A DNA stretch of 64,000 nt from Diadophis punctatus similis (GCA_023053685.1 JALIGW010000005.1:33041480-33105479); one strand, 5' to 3'; shown: positions 1-11,740, numbered from the stretch's first letter. The notes: generated by a model not told the origin, from the letters alone. Program-made: numbers and translations.

Positions 1-432
1 AGCTTACCTCAGGGCCCCCACAGCCAGGCCATCCATGCCCCGACACCTGCCTTGCAGTGGCAGCACCAGCAGCCATGTGCAGTAGCCCATGTGGCCGCCG
101 GCCCACTTCTGCTTGCTCATGGCCGCAACAGAGCAGGAGGCCGAGCAACACCTGCCTTGTCGTGAGGCAAGGCAGGTGTTGGGGCATGGATGGCCTGGCT
201 GCAGGGGCCCTGAAGTAAGCTAGTGCAGGGCGCATGAGGTAATTCCAACCCCCCTGCCTCATGGCAGCAGCACTAGCACACTGTATGGCCTCTTGCCCCG
301 CTGCGAGCAAGCAGAAGTGGGCCTCCCGTACATGGGAAAAAATAAGACTTTCCCCTCAAAAATGAGCCCTAGTGCTTATTTTGGGGGCCAAAAGAAAATA
401 AGACCCGGTCTTATTTGGGAGAAAACACAGGT
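1..432. repeat. Foldback repeat ending in a mariner-like MITE terminus
   Basis: Bases 1-55 are a near-perfect inverted repeat of 167-221 (about four mismatches). A second inverted pair is formed by 100-142 and 287-323, and 147-178 contains a tight small hairpin. The right end (about 331-432) holds ATAAGAC motifs, an 18-bp palindrome near 400 and an end resembling the squamate MITE terminus whose reverse complement begins CCTGTGTTTTC. The left end is cut by the window, so the full element cannot be defined. GC content is much higher than in the flanks. Class assignment is inference. Confidence 0.5.
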
Positions 433-603
433 ATGAATGGTTCGAGTAAATATATCACTGAGTGGAGTCAATCAAGAGAACCTTTCTGTTACTTGAGAAT
501 ATTTCTTGGGAGTCTATAAGTAGGGTTTTTTAGTAGTCATGTGGCTGGAATATTAACATTGCCTTATGGAGATACAAGATTGTATTAAATCATATCAGGA
601 TAG

Positions 604-840
604 TAATAGCAATAGCACTTAGACTTATATACCGCTTCATAGTGCTTTACAGTCCTCTCTAAGCGGTTTACAGAGTTCAGCATATTGCCCCCAACAATCT
701 GGGTCCTCATTTTACCGACCTCAGAAGGATGGAAGGCTGAGTCAATCTTGAGCCGGTGAGATTTGAACAGCTGAACCGCTGAACTAGCAGTCAGCTGAAG
801 TTGCAGTGCTGCTTTTAACCACTGCGCCACCTCGGCTCCT
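604..840 (-). repeat. Squamate tRNA-derived SINE with target-site duplication
   Basis: Read on the minus strand it begins with GAGCCGAGGTGGCGCAGTGG, a tRNA-like A box, followed by a B-box-like GTTCAAATCTCACCGG and the tail AAACCGCTTAGAG...CGGTATATAAGTCTAAGTGC. It is flanked by the 7-bp direct repeat AGGATAG (597-603 and 841-847), as expected for LINE-mediated insertion. Related copies lie at 1595, 17778 and 47713. It has no coding capacity. Confidence 0.85.
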
Positions 841-1594
841 AGGATAGGGAGGATAAAGTGCCTCCCATATATTCAATATGTGTTGCTGTCTTTGTGAGAC
901 CGGAACACTGAATGAGCAAGTAATTAGGAAAACAAAAGCAGTCACTAAATAGAGTTCTTTAAGATGTAAGATTATCTGGTTTGGGAAACCTATGCATGTT
1001 CATCACTGCCAGATGCTTCCTAACTACCTTTTAACTTATCTTGGTCTTACATTATTTGTGGCATTATTTTCCATAGGACTATTTGAACAGAGCTATGCTT
1101 TATTTACTTCTATACATGGTATGTTTGAATTCCTAGGGATTGGGCCTTGGAATTAAGAAAAAGGGAGAAGAAATTACTTAATCAGATATAGAATTATAGC
1201 ATAAATCCCAGCCACGATTGCTGAAAACTCTATATCATATGACTGTTACTGTTTGCCTATAACCCCAGGCAAATTTTACATCCATTTTATATCTCTCCCC
1301 AAAAAGGTAGAGAACTTATATCCTATCCCCATTGTTGTTTTATTTCTATATTACTTGGTAGCTTATCTAAGAAATTTGGACTTTAATTATCCCAAGTTGA
1401 GAGAAAATTTTATTTTTTCTCTGTTATATGGAGATAAAATAGGATATATTATCTAGGATTCCTATATATCTCAGAAGAGCATTGAGAGCTCTTATGCAAT
1501 TTTGCACAGAAAATAAATTGGAAATTAACTATCAGAAAATTGGAATTATGAATTTGGCCAGGAGACTCAAAAGTCATGACTGCCATATAAATAA
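841..1594. other. Anonymous intronic DNA
   Basis: AT-rich sequence without a recognisable exon or repeat. A 67-codon open frame at 1253-1456 has no recognisable domain and reads as chance. Confidence 0.5.
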
Positions 1595-1865
1595 GAGCCA
1601 AGGTGGCGCAGCGGTTAGAGTGGGGTACTGCAAGCCACTTTAGCTGACTGTGATCCGCAGGTCAGCGGTTCAAATCTCACCGGCTCAAGGTTGACTCAGC
1701 CTTCCATCCTTCCGAGGTAGGTAAAATGAGGACCCAGATTGTTGGCAATATAAATATACTTACTGGTGTAAACCGCTTAGAGAGTGCTTACTGGTGTAAA
1801 CCGCTTAGAGAGTGCTTGCACTGTGAGGCGGTATATATATGTCACTAATAAATAAATAATAAATA
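1595..1865 (+). repeat. Squamate tRNA-derived SINE with internal 28-bp duplication
   Basis: Same family as the copy at 604-840: it starts GAGCCAAGGTGGCGCAG, has the GTTCAAATCTCACCGGCTC B-box region, the conserved AAAATGAGGACCCAGATTG block and a short AATA-rich tail. A 28-bp stretch starting at 1759 is repeated exactly in tandem at 1787-1814, duplicating the AAACCGCTTAGAGAGTG part of the tail; the other three copies in the window lack this. Confidence 0.85.
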
Positions 1866-3373
1866 AACAGGCAATCAATTGCATATGTTACCAAATATTT
1901 GGAGCTGATGAAAAATATTACCGCAGATGCTTTATGGTGCATAATTGGCCCATACCCTCAGCATGTCCAGTATAAAGTTTAAAACTTGGCATCTGGTTTG
2001 GCATTTCAGATAGGCATGCTGCCCTGTACTTATGACTGATGTGGTGACAGTGGAGATTAAAACATTAAATTACTGTTTCCTTTTTGCTTCTTTGGCCTTG
2101 CCCTTATATACAGTATTTAGCAGATGGATTTCAGTTTGCTTGGAAGCAATCCCTAGTAGTCAACTAGGTCTTTAGGACTTCCTTTCTCCTATTCATAATT
2201 CCTAGAATGTAATCAGACCACCTGAGAAATATGGAGTATAATAAATCACATGATATACCCTATACTTTGCTATCTTTGTACAAAAAACGGAAGAACATGG
2301 TGAATTGGCATTTATTACAAAGGGAAGCATAGCCCATTGTTATTAATTTTTTAATATAATATAATATAATATTATAAACCAATCAATTTATTTTACAAGA
2401 TTTCCATAGAGAAACAGAAGTAATGATTCTGACAGATAAGTCAATTTTAATCAGCTCTTAGATCTCATACTTTTTCTTCATTGAGCAATATGTTAATACA
2501 ACAGATTACATTGTTTTAATTACATATTCAAATAGAATGTTGTTGGTCAAGTATTGTTCAATATTCAAATATAGTATATACACATAAACTGGCACACATT
2601 TCTAAGAAATCTGCTCATTATTCCTTTTTCTCTCTCTCTCCCTAATACACACTTATATTCCTTTACCCACCAACAAACTGTATTTATTGCTATAACTTTT
2701 TTCACAAGTTATATATCTAAAAATAAAGTATAAACATCACTAGAATAAATTCCCAACAGCCTCCACAGTAAAGACAACAAGAGGCAAGAATCTATCTCAC
2801 AGTTTTAAGATGTTATCCCTCTAAGCCATGATGTTGACTAAACCTGTTTTTGTTCACTAAGGAGCTAACTTCAAATTTAAAACATACACAAACTGAAACA
2901 CCCTTTAAGCAAAAATAAGGTTGTTTCTTTATTACACACAGGCTTTTCTTATGATACTTGAAAATAGATATTTATATAAATTTTAAATCCACAATTTAAA
3001 AGTATAGAAATATTAAATATTAAATCCCTGAGAATGCAATAGATATATCATATACCACCCAATTAATAAAAGCTAGTTATCATATTTGCTATAGCTAATA
3101 TTTTTAAAAGTTGGATTTCTGCATGATGTTACTCATTTGAATGAATGTGCACTTGATGGTAGGATATTTTAAGAATCCACATCATGAGTCAACCAAGGAA
3201 CTGTGACTGTCTCCCTACACAGCCCAGGAACCAGCAGTACAGCATGAACTGACATGGAGCTACATTATTTTAATCACAGGAGATAAAGAATATAAAAGTA
3301 GAAAGCAAATCAGTTACACAAACAATTTCCTTGTGTCACAGGAGGCCTTTTAATAGTTACTTGTAGATGACTA
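1866..3373. other. Anonymous AT-rich intronic DNA
   Basis: No exon-like or repeat-like segment recognised. It contains a short ATAAT run near 2353-2373 and a CT-rich run near 2620-2642. Confidence 0.5.
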
Positions 3374-3592
3374 AGTCAGTTTGGTGTTGTAGTTAAGGCA
3401 TCAGGGAAGAAACTGTGATACTGTAAGTTCTAGAACTGCCCTAGCCAGATGGGTGATTCTGGGCCAGTCACTTTCCCTCAGCCCTACGAAGAAGACAATG
3501 GCAAACCACTTCTGAAAAATGTTGCCAGGAAAATCGCAGGGACTTGTTCAGTCAGTATCTGAGGATCATACATGATTGAATGGGGGGGGAAA
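3374..3592 (+). repeat. Sauria-type SINE
   Basis: It has the tRNA-like head TTTGGTGTTGTAGTTAAGGC, a B-box-like segment at 3426-3440, the diagnostic GGGCCAGTCACTTTC and AATGGCAAACCACTTCTGAA blocks, and a tail resembling the Bov-B LINE 3' end (GATCATACATGATTGAATGG). Sauria SINEs are known in squamates and are thought to be mobilised by Bov-B, which is also present here at 24490 and 26398. The copy is diverged. Confidence 0.8.
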
Positions 3593-4617
3593 GGTCATAG
3601 AGGCAGCTCTGATTCAAAGTATGTAATCGTTTGCTGAAAAACGTCTATGGTAGATTTGGTATACCATTGCTATTAACTTGGTAGACCACTGCTATTAATT
3701 AATTCCAATTTTAAAAAAGTAACCAATATGCCTTATTTCCCAGTTATCACTTTTTCCTTTAATAAGAAATCATTGTAATAAATAAAATTAACAGAGTTAA
3801 AATGGCATTAACAATAGACATTTGGAACTGCATATGCTGGAGAACAATAGAAAAGAAGGGAGGGTGTGGAACTATTCAGAGTGTTTCAGACAGAATATAG
3901 GGATTCTCATTTCATCTTAGATTTAAGGAAACATTTGTTTATTCCTTTTTAAGTCAAATGTGTATATTCTTGGACCAATGTGGCTACTGTACTAGCCTAG
4001 GAAAAGCAACAGCTTCTTTATAATGTATTATTCAAATCATACTTAGAGCCATTTAAAAATTACAAATAATTACTCTTAAGAAACTCAGGAAATAATAGTT
4101 TAATAACTAATGAGGTAAACATTTTGGTATCTTCATCTTTATGTGGTATTTGGGAATTTGAATTAATTAACAAAAAGTTTAAAATATATCATCAGTGTGT
4201 GGTTTGTGATACTATTCACTTTGTCTTATAAGAAAGGACAGATTAAATTTAGACTATACAATTTTTAATATTTTTATTTATACATAACTATGTCCTACTT
4301 TTGCATGGAAATATCTGTATAATCTAACTGTATTTCCTTTTTCTGTTATCTAAAAACACAGTTACCTCTTCAATACCCTAAATTCCCTAGTCTATTCCTT
4401 AGCTACAATTGTTGTATCTGTTTTATGGAATCTGTAGCTGAATTCAAGATAAATGACCATTTCAAGATCTCTGGGATGCAGGTTGATCTTTCATTAGTTT
4501 CATACTGAGTCAGCAAACCCACTTTAGTTCTAGGATAGCGCTTATCTTTATCATTTGTTTGCCAGGACAGCCTCAACTCTAAGGCAGCATCTGGTTTTCT
4601 AGGATATCCTGTTTTTG
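3593..4617. other. Anonymous AT-rich intronic DNA
   Basis: No recognisable gene, RNA or repeat beyond short A/T runs. Confidence 0.5.
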
Positions 4618-4745
4618 TTACCCAATTTTCCAGATGATTTGAGAGAGGCACAAGAAAGTCAAGTGACTTGACCAAGGTCATGTAGTGTCAGCAGCTTGGA
4701 ACAGATTGTCGCCCATGATCCTCTTAGCTTTCAATCCAGATGGCC
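4618..4745 (+). repeat. MIR / CORE-SINE remnant
   Basis: The segment around CAGATGATTTGAGAGAGGCA, then AAGTGACTTGACCAAGGTCA and a downstream CAGCAGCTTGGAACAGA, follows the order of the MIR consensus core (TACAGATGAGGAAACTGAGG, AAGTGACTTGCCCAAGGTCA). MIR is an ancient amniote SINE, so a degraded copy in a reptile intron is plausible. The similarity is judged by eye. Confidence 0.6.
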
Positions 4746-5719
4746 TCTACAATGTTGTTGTGCAGCAGAGACAAATTGTCTTGTCATATAAATCTTAAAA
4801 TAATATCAAACATTTTCGCTGTATTTGTACATAGGATGTGAATCCCAAACTTTTTTAAAAAATGTACAAAGTTGTTAAATTAAACATATTAGATAATTAC
4901 CTGTTTATTAAGCATTTGCAGTACCCTTTCTATAAGTTAGAAATTTGATAATTGCATGGACATTTTATGTCATTAATATTGTCATGATTAATAAAGGAAT
5001 CTTTAGCAAAGAAGTTTTAGTTAGCTTTATGAGACTAATTTTCATGTTGATGAGATAATAGCCTTAAAGTTTCAATCTTTCTACTAAATAAATTCATAAC
5101 TTTAAATAAAAGCAAAATGAAATGGACGAAGAAAAAATATAATAATTAATATTCATTCTGTAATAGTTATTGGACCTCAAGCTTACCTCCTATTTTGATA
5201 GTAATGTAATATTTGTCTAATAACGTGTACAAAATAGAATATCATTACTTTATACTTTTACATAACTGGTTTACAAATAGGCAACCAATTGTAACAATGA
5301 ATCATCACAATAAAGTGTGATAAAAGGTTAATAGAGAATACAACATGTTCAGTAGCAAGAAAAATAACTCATAACTGATTGCTTGCCCCAGAACAGAATC
5401 TATAGGGAACTACCAAAATCTGCAAGATTCTGTCCTAGGATCAAGAGATTGTGAGTAACCTGAAACACGAAGAACAGGCTTTGGCTCAACTGTCCCTAAA
5501 TCAAGTTAGTTTTGAGCTCCATGGGTCCTGGAACTGGAGCATTCTTGATTTTGAGCAGGGTTGCACTGCGTCATTTGAATTCAGTACAAATGGGAGCCAT
5601 CTTAGACTCATAGCTCCTGCTGTTACAGCATGTAGGCTAGGAGGCCCTTTGCAAAACAAGTTGTGTGACATTTGATTTTGTTACTGGATTGGGGACCCTT
5701 GATCATAATCACTCACATT
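4746..5719. other. Anonymous intronic DNA
   Basis: AT-rich up to about 5380, then slightly richer in GC. A 74-codon open frame at 5451-5675 shows no recognisable domain; it adjoins the LINE remnant that starts near 5720 and may be older LINE sequence. Confidence 0.4.
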
Positions 5720-5791
5720 TCAATCACTGACATTTCAACTGGATTACTGCAATGTGCTCTACATTGAACTATCTTTGAAGACCACCTAGAA

Positions 5792-6342
5792 CAGTGATGG
5801 CGAACCTTTTTAGGTTCGCGTGCCAAAAAGGGGGGGTGCGTGCACTAGCGCGCGCTTGCGTACCCACACCCATTCCCTCCCCCCCACGCATGCGCACAAC
5901 ACCACCCCATGCTGCCCCCTGCACATGCACACACACCCCCACCCCCGCGCAAAGGCCTTACCGGAGCCTGGGACGGTAAAAAACAACGAAATGGGCAAAC
6001 CGGAAGTTCGGAAAAATGCACTTCCGGTTTGTCCGTTTCGTCGTTTTTTGAATTCCGGGGCTTCAGGGAGCTTCCCTGAATCCTCCGGAGTGCAAAAAAC
6101 AGCTCACCGGCAAACCGGAAGTGCGTTTTTCTGCACTTCCGGTTTGTCCGTTTTGTAGTTTTTTGCATTCCGGGGCTTCAGGGAGCTTCCCTGAACCCTC
6201 CGGAGTGCAAAAAACAGCTCACCGGCAAACCGGAAGTGCATTTTTCTGCACTTCTGGTTTGCCGGTGGGCAACGCTCGCATGCCCTCCGCTATGGCTCCG
6301 CGTGCCACCTGTGGCACGCGTGCCATAGGTTCACCACCACGG
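5792..6342. mobile_element. Non-autonomous hAT-like transposon, perfect 8-bp TSD
   Basis: The left end CAGTGATGGCGAACC and the right end (reverse complement CCGTGGTGGTGAACC) are imperfect terminal inverted repeats. The element is flanked by the exact 8-bp duplication ACCTAGAA at 5784-5791 and 6343-6350, the TSD length of hAT elements. The interior is GC-rich, non-coding and carries two tandem copies of a 115-bp unit (6019-6133 and 6134-6248) with CCGGAAGTGC inverted motifs. Several open frames of 60-112 codons overlap here on both strands but are products of the GC-rich repeats, not genes. Confidence 0.88.
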
Positions 6343-6891
6343 ACCTAGAACCTTTATTTGATCCAGAGTGCAACAGTGCAGGTAATTATGGGTCTTCCTT
6401 TCTATGTATGTGTGACAACTCTATTCTGCAAGCTACAGTGGTTCTCAAGAAGCTTCTAGTGCAGATGTATGTTATTATCTATAAAGTCCTACATGGTACT
6501 GTAGAGGTCAGGGTTATCTGTGGGTAACCTGCTTCTGAAGATAATTGTCCATCTTAACGCTTCAACAGGGAAAGTAAACTGCAAGCCACTTATTGTGGAA
6601 TTTTGTACCTTCATAGTGACAACTCAGAATGATTACCTGATATATGGTTGGTTCTGACTCTGAAGGCCTTTGGAAAGATACTCAGGACTTGGCTGTGTCC
6701 CCAGGGCTTTCAGTAGAGTCCCAATGGGATGAATTGTAGTGTATTTTAATTTTGGTTGTAATTTAATTGCTTCAGTTGGTTTTTAATGTTATATGCTATT
6801 TTTCTTTGTATTTTGTGTTAATTATTGATGATGTCTGAACACCACAAAATTTGATGTAAAAAAGACTTCTAATTTTTTGAATTGGAAGGCC

Positions 6892-6903
6892 AAATAAATG
6901 TAA

Positions 6904-6954
<51 letters not shown>

Positions 6955-6988
6955 AATAAATAAGCAAGTAAGCAAGCAAGCAAGCAAG

Positions 6989-7027
<39 letters not shown>

Positions 7028-7030
7028 ATA
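6892..7030 (+). repeat. AAAT microsatellite with AAGC interruption
   Basis: A long AAAT array forms the poly-A-like tail of the preceding LINE. It is split at about 6961-6990 by GCAA units. On the minus strand this creates artefactual frames of repeated Tyr-Leu-Phe-Ile. Confidence 0.95.
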
Positions 7031-7179
7031 GACAATGGTTTTGCAATCCAAGTCAGTCTTTTTTGTATGTGAGTTAATACTGCAAAAAGCGTGAGTCTTG
7101 AATTGTGGCTTCACCCCTACCATCTTGCGGATGTTGACCCTGCAGTTATTTAACATCTATAAAAGCCGATAGGTGGTTT

Positions 7180-7330
7180 AATTCATCGTCATAGAATGAG
7201 GTATCCTCAATATGCTGATGATATCCAACTCTACATTTCTGCCCTGGGAGAGAGTCAACATAGTGGAAATCACTTATGCCCTTGTCATCTCACAGTTGGA
7301 CTACTGAAATTTACTCTATTGTTGGCTATT
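7180..7330 (+). mobile_element. LINE reverse-transcriptase fragment with YADD motif
   Basis: At 7208-7240 the plus strand translates as QYADDIQLYIS, which contains the YADD catalytic box of non-LTR reverse transcriptases. About 50 bases on, the sequence resembles the SQLDYCNLLY segment of the same LINE type, with a stop in place of Cys and a deletion between. It is a dead fragment; clade is not certain. Confidence 0.7.
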
Positions 7331-7455
7331 GAAGAAATTTGGAAATTTAAATTTGTACAGCATGGAGCTGTCTGAATAGTTGTGGGCCTATCAAAATTCA
7401 ACCATGTAGCACTGCATACTTATAGGATTAGCTACATATGCAGATTATGAATCAA

Positions 7456-7456
<1 letters not shown>

Positions 7457-7504
<48 letters not shown>

Positions 7505-7506
7505 TA
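7457..7506. repeat. TG microsatellite
   Basis: About 24 TG units, nearly pure. The sequence from 7507 to about 8059 is anonymous apart from a C10 run near 7695. Confidence 0.97.
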
Positions 7507-8059
7507 AAATTTCCTATTCACTTTTTATGGTGCATTTAGAAGACTCAGGATTCAAGTCTTTTTTAACTTTGAAATTTGTAGAGAAGTATTGGCTAGGTAA
7601 ACAGATCATGATGGATGTACCTTAAGTCAGTATTTTCAGTACTTTCCTGTTGTATCATTTTATGATCTTTTGATTTGCAGGAAAATGTCCTTTGCCCCCC
7701 CCCCCAATTATCATTGAAATATTCATGTAGTGGCACTTAAATGAAAACTTGTTTTAATACCAATGTAAGAAATGATTTTAAAAATCATGCTGTCTTCCCA
7801 GGAGGTATCATTTTATTCCCATGCTAATTTGTTTTGCCAAAGTTGTGACATATATTGCCTCCTTCCTTTCTTGTCACATTGTTGCAGCAGCGTAAGAGAT
7901 GATTGCAGAAAAGCTAATAGAGATGCACAGAAGTCCCAGATTTGGACTTGAATTGTTTTTGTAAACAAAAACATATATGTCTCAAACAATTACAGAAACT
8001 TCATAGCATACTCTGGAAAGTGCCAGCAATAGACAGAAAGTGGTACTAGGAAAGAGAAG

Positions 8060-9408
8060 GATGTGGTAGCAGAAACTATTGGGACAGTCAAAAATTGAGA
8101 TCATGGCCTTTGCAAAAAGGCCAAAACTTTATTCATGGTATCTAAATGGCCACAAAATAGAGCAGGTAACCACCTTCAAATACCTGGGGCTGGTCATTCA
8201 GGCCAATGATTCAAGAAAAGCACATGGAGAATATGCAGCTGCCTCGGGTCAAAGGTCAGCGAGCACCATTCTTAATTTTTTTCTGAACCAAGGAAGGATA
8301 CTATGTCCCTGCTGCTATTAAGCTTTTTGTGACCAAGTCGCTAGCTCAGCTCCTTTATGGGACCTTGCTAGGACCATCAGTTTCATGTTTTACATCATTA
8401 GAAATAGTTCAATCCAAATTCATTAGATCAATTCTTCAGATACCACGTTATGTCTCAAATGCACTTCTGCGCCTGGAGATAGGATTGATAAAAGTCGAAG
8501 CAAGAATCTGTATAGCGTCTTTAAATCTCTGGCTAAAGCTTAACTTCTTTCTGCAAGGTCTTGCTCCGTTAATCCTCCAAGACAAATTCTCTTCATCATG
8601 GATCAAGGCTGTCGAGTCCAACCTTGTCAAATTAGGTTTCTCCCCAGCTTTAATACTCAAGATGGACTATGATCTAGCAAGACAAACCTTGCGACAAAGG
8701 GTGGAGGACATCGAGAGTCAGGCGGACTTAGGGAAAACTCCGCTGTTTCTGGCTCCAGATGCTACTAGAAGTGTTGTTGCTCCTGCCAGCTATCTTAGTC
8801 AGTTGGAATCAGCAAACCACAGAAAAGCATTTGCACTTGCACGGTTCCATGCGCTTCTATCGGCCGTTCTGTATGGAAAGTATAAAAGAATACCATTCAC
8901 GGAAAGACTCTGCCCCTGTGGCTCAGGAGAGGTGGAGACTGTGGGACACATGTTCCTTTGATGTTCCTTTTATACGGAGATTAGGAAAAAACATATTCTG
9001 CCAATAACTGCAAGGTATCCTGGCTGCTCCGACACTACCTATCTTCATGGCTGCTTAAGGATGAACAGGCCACTGTTCTGTAGGCCACTACAGCACAGGT
9101 GGCCAGATTCTGCTCAGCAGCACTGGGGATTCATCGCAAATACGTTGTCTTCTTCACCATAGTGATATATATATAACAACTGTAGCTAACCTTTGCATTG
9201 CTTAACCATTTCCCTTTTAGCGTTGAACCCACAACGGGCCACAAAGTTTAGGGATTGCAACTATTGTATAATCAGACCATGTATAATGGACACTGGATTT
9301 TATTATAGATTTAGTTCTTGTTTATTATTTTAAACTAGAAGTCTTAAGTGTATATATATGGAGTGCTTTTATTTGTTTCTGGTCTAAGAGTGTAATAATA
9401 AAAATTGA
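8060..9408 (+). mobile_element. 5'-truncated LINE with decayed ORF2 C-terminus
   Basis: Two frames carry successive parts of one protein: 8079-8321 (motif LNGHKIEQVTTFKYLGLVIQ, the post-RT 'thumb' region) and 8329-8961 (210 codons) ending with CPCGSGEVETVGHMFL. After a stop, the downstream frame resembles CSFYTEIRKK, so the usual C-terminal C-x-C-...-H-...-C signature of jockey-superfamily LINEs is present but broken by one frameshift and one stop. A long 3' untranslated region follows and ends in AATAATAAAAATTG. The catalytic RT core and endonuclease are missing. I cannot name the clade with confidence. Confidence 0.8.
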
Positions 9409-11299
9409 AAATTGAGATCAACAAATTCATTTTGCATTGTGAGAAAGCTGGCTCTAATGCCGTAGACTGGCAAGGATAAATGCCTATTTTTTTTAAAAAA
9501 AAATACAGTTGAACAGTTACTATAATGTATTGTTGTATTGAATGTATTGAAAAGTATCCATGTATGATATTTGACTGATATAATAATAAACCAAATTGGA
9601 TGACAACTTACACAATTCTCTATTTTTCCCATTCATTGTGTTCATGAAATATGATAACAACTTAATTGTTCAATTCATTCTAAATATTCCATTTATTTTA
9701 AGAGAATTATATAAGATTTATATTTTACACGATGAATCCTATCATTGCTCTAAAATTTATTACAGGAATATTTAAAGTTTTGCTCAAGATGTTGAACAAC
9801 TGTACAATTCCGGTTAGTATATTCCTTGGGGAAAGCACTATCCACTTAAATCTCTAATTATTATTATAATTATTATTTATTACATTTATTTGCCGCCCAT
9901 CTCACTATAAGGTGATTATTGTAGGAAAACATTACAAAAATATTTTTGACTAAAAATTATGATTTTTTTAAAAAAATACAGTTGAAAGTTGCTATAATGT
10001 TTTGACTCATGTTCTACAGTATTGTGCCCAACTTTTCAGCTACCACTGCTTTGTTGTTTTAGCAAAATTTTAATGATCACTCATAATTATTTTTTGATCT
10101 TGAATACCACATCTTGAATATCCAGTTTATTTGTTTGTTTATTTTCCTTTGAGAGTGGTCTTGCTGATATAAAAGTATGATTTTATCTATATCAAATTCT
10201 GTTATCTTTGGCATTTTGACTGGAATGATGTGATTGAAAGTTGGTTGTTTTAGCAAGCTTCCAATGATTTATACTCATGCAACATGTGTCTGTACTGTAT
10301 GTAATGCTCAAGCATGTCTTGCACAAACATGGTCTAATAGCCCTTTTTGCACAGCAGTCATTTTGGCATGAAATAGCAGGACACATACATGTGTTAGCAA
10401 TGGAAGTATTTAGGGTTCCATTCCATTTAGATTTACGGGAGCCAGGTGTCTGCTGTTGCTCAAGTGTAAGTTATACCACTGTTTTTTCTGCTCCTACAGT
10501 ACTATTTTTGAATACTGCATACAAATTTCCTGTATTTTATGGTTGTATTCTAATAAGGAGACTGAGAAATAATTATATATGGTCATTATACCATTGCTAA
10601 CAATCTAATGGTGGCCTAAGACTTTTGCACTGTATGAAAGAGAAAAAAAAGCATTACTTTCTTCTCCCTGTTCTCAGTGATCAATTCTATTTTCGTCTCC
10701 AACTCCTCCTGCTGCCCCACCTATCATTGGATTTACATTGTTTTGATTCTTTTCAAACACAGATTTGTTACCAACATCTGGATTGGTGTCATATTCTGGA
10801 TTGGCATAATTTTCACACTGACAAGGTCCATAAGACTCTATAAATTTCACACCAGTACTATAAAAATAACAATGTACATTAAAACAAAGAATAACATTTT
10901 TATTACCTAAATAGTCATGTGTGTTCTGCACTTGGACAAGGAGGAAATGACCAAAAAGTCATGATTTATCGTAAAGGTAAAAGTGGGAGAGAAGCATATC
11001 TACTATCCTGAATTCCTGGACGAAAATAGACATATAACTAGAATAAATACATGAAATAATCAATATTTCCATTTATCCCCATGTAACCAGCAGAGTCAAC
11101 TTTTAGAACACCTTTAATCTGTATTGCCAGTCTATCTTAGTACATCATGGCAAAAAATGACCATGTGGCAAATCTTAAATAAATGTTTATATTTCTTCCA
11201 CAGAGCAACAAAACACCAAAGAGTGTAATGAAACCATGCTGATATTTTATTTCCTATCTGTTTCCTTCATTCTATGCTGCTATTGCTATTTGCAAGAAT
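9409..11299. other. Intronic DNA with a short LINE tail
   Basis: Mostly anonymous. About 9855-9915 (TTATTACATTTATTTGCCGC) is the reverse-strand 3' tail of a squamate LINE. Open frames at 10277-10600 and 10625-10931 overlap on both strands with no recognisable domain. Confidence 0.5.
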
Positions 11300-11740
11300 T
11301 ACCACAGGAAAACTCCAGTCAAGCTAGAAACAATCTGCAAAGACAGTTGAATGAAGTAAGACAAGGAGAGCGACAGAGAGAACAAAAATAGTTAACAGTG
11401 GGGCTGTTGCTTTTCCCCAAGCGCAGCAAACTGAGCCTAATTGAGGCTGACGCATGACAGACTTGTGTGTACAGTATTGCCCAGGCACTGACTGAAGCTG
11501 CTGACAGAGGGTAAATGGTGCATGGCAGCTGGTCTTGCCCTGGCCTGGCATGGCAACATCAACGCACACTGCCTGTCAGGAGATATCATGAGGGCTAATG
11601 AAGGGCAGCCCATATTTTTAAAATTCTCCTCACTTAGTTTTGGTTCAGACTTTAACACCATGAAGGCTTCCCAACCCTGTAGTGCTTGGTTAAGGATATG
11701 TGACACTTATTTAAAAATTAATATGTTCTAATCAATTTGA
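11300..11740. promoter_or_regulatory. Candidate conserved non-coding element
   Basis: A block of balanced GC content within AT-rich intron, without similarity to any repeat I recognise and without splice-bounded coding sequence. It is dense in varied, non-repetitive motifs (for example CAGCTTCAGTCAGTGCCTGG on the minus strand and GGGCTAATGAAGGGCAGCCC on the plus strand). Overlapping open frames on both strands look incidental. That it is a conserved enhancer is inference from composition alone. Confidence 0.35.

Larger units (their letters stand above)
5720..7030 (+). mobile_element. Degraded LINE 3' portion interrupted by a hAT insertion
   Basis: Near 5742-5770 the plus strand reads as LDYCNVLYI, a conserved stretch in reverse transcriptases of squamate jockey/L2-type LINEs. 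After the hAT insertion (5792-6342) the element resumes; around 6480 the DNA (TATAAAGTCCTACATGGTAC) matches a common squamate LINE, and it ends near 6890 with GGCCAAATAAATGTAATAAA and a long AAAT tail. The reading frame is destroyed. Family naming is by pattern recognition only. Confidence 0.65.

Noticed and set aside
5794..6348. Several overlapping frames of 61-112 codons on both strands.
   Set aside because: All fall in the GC-rich tandem units of a hAT-like element with exact target duplication; compositional artefacts.
6796..7156. Hydrophobic frames with repeated Tyr-Leu-Phe-Ile that mimic membrane proteins; also 17870-18226.
   Set aside because: They translate the reverse strand of AAAT microsatellites in LINE or SINE tails.
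7208..7240. YADD motif as evidence for an active reverse transcriptase.
   Set aside because: The frame around it is broken within tens of bases and key segments are missing.
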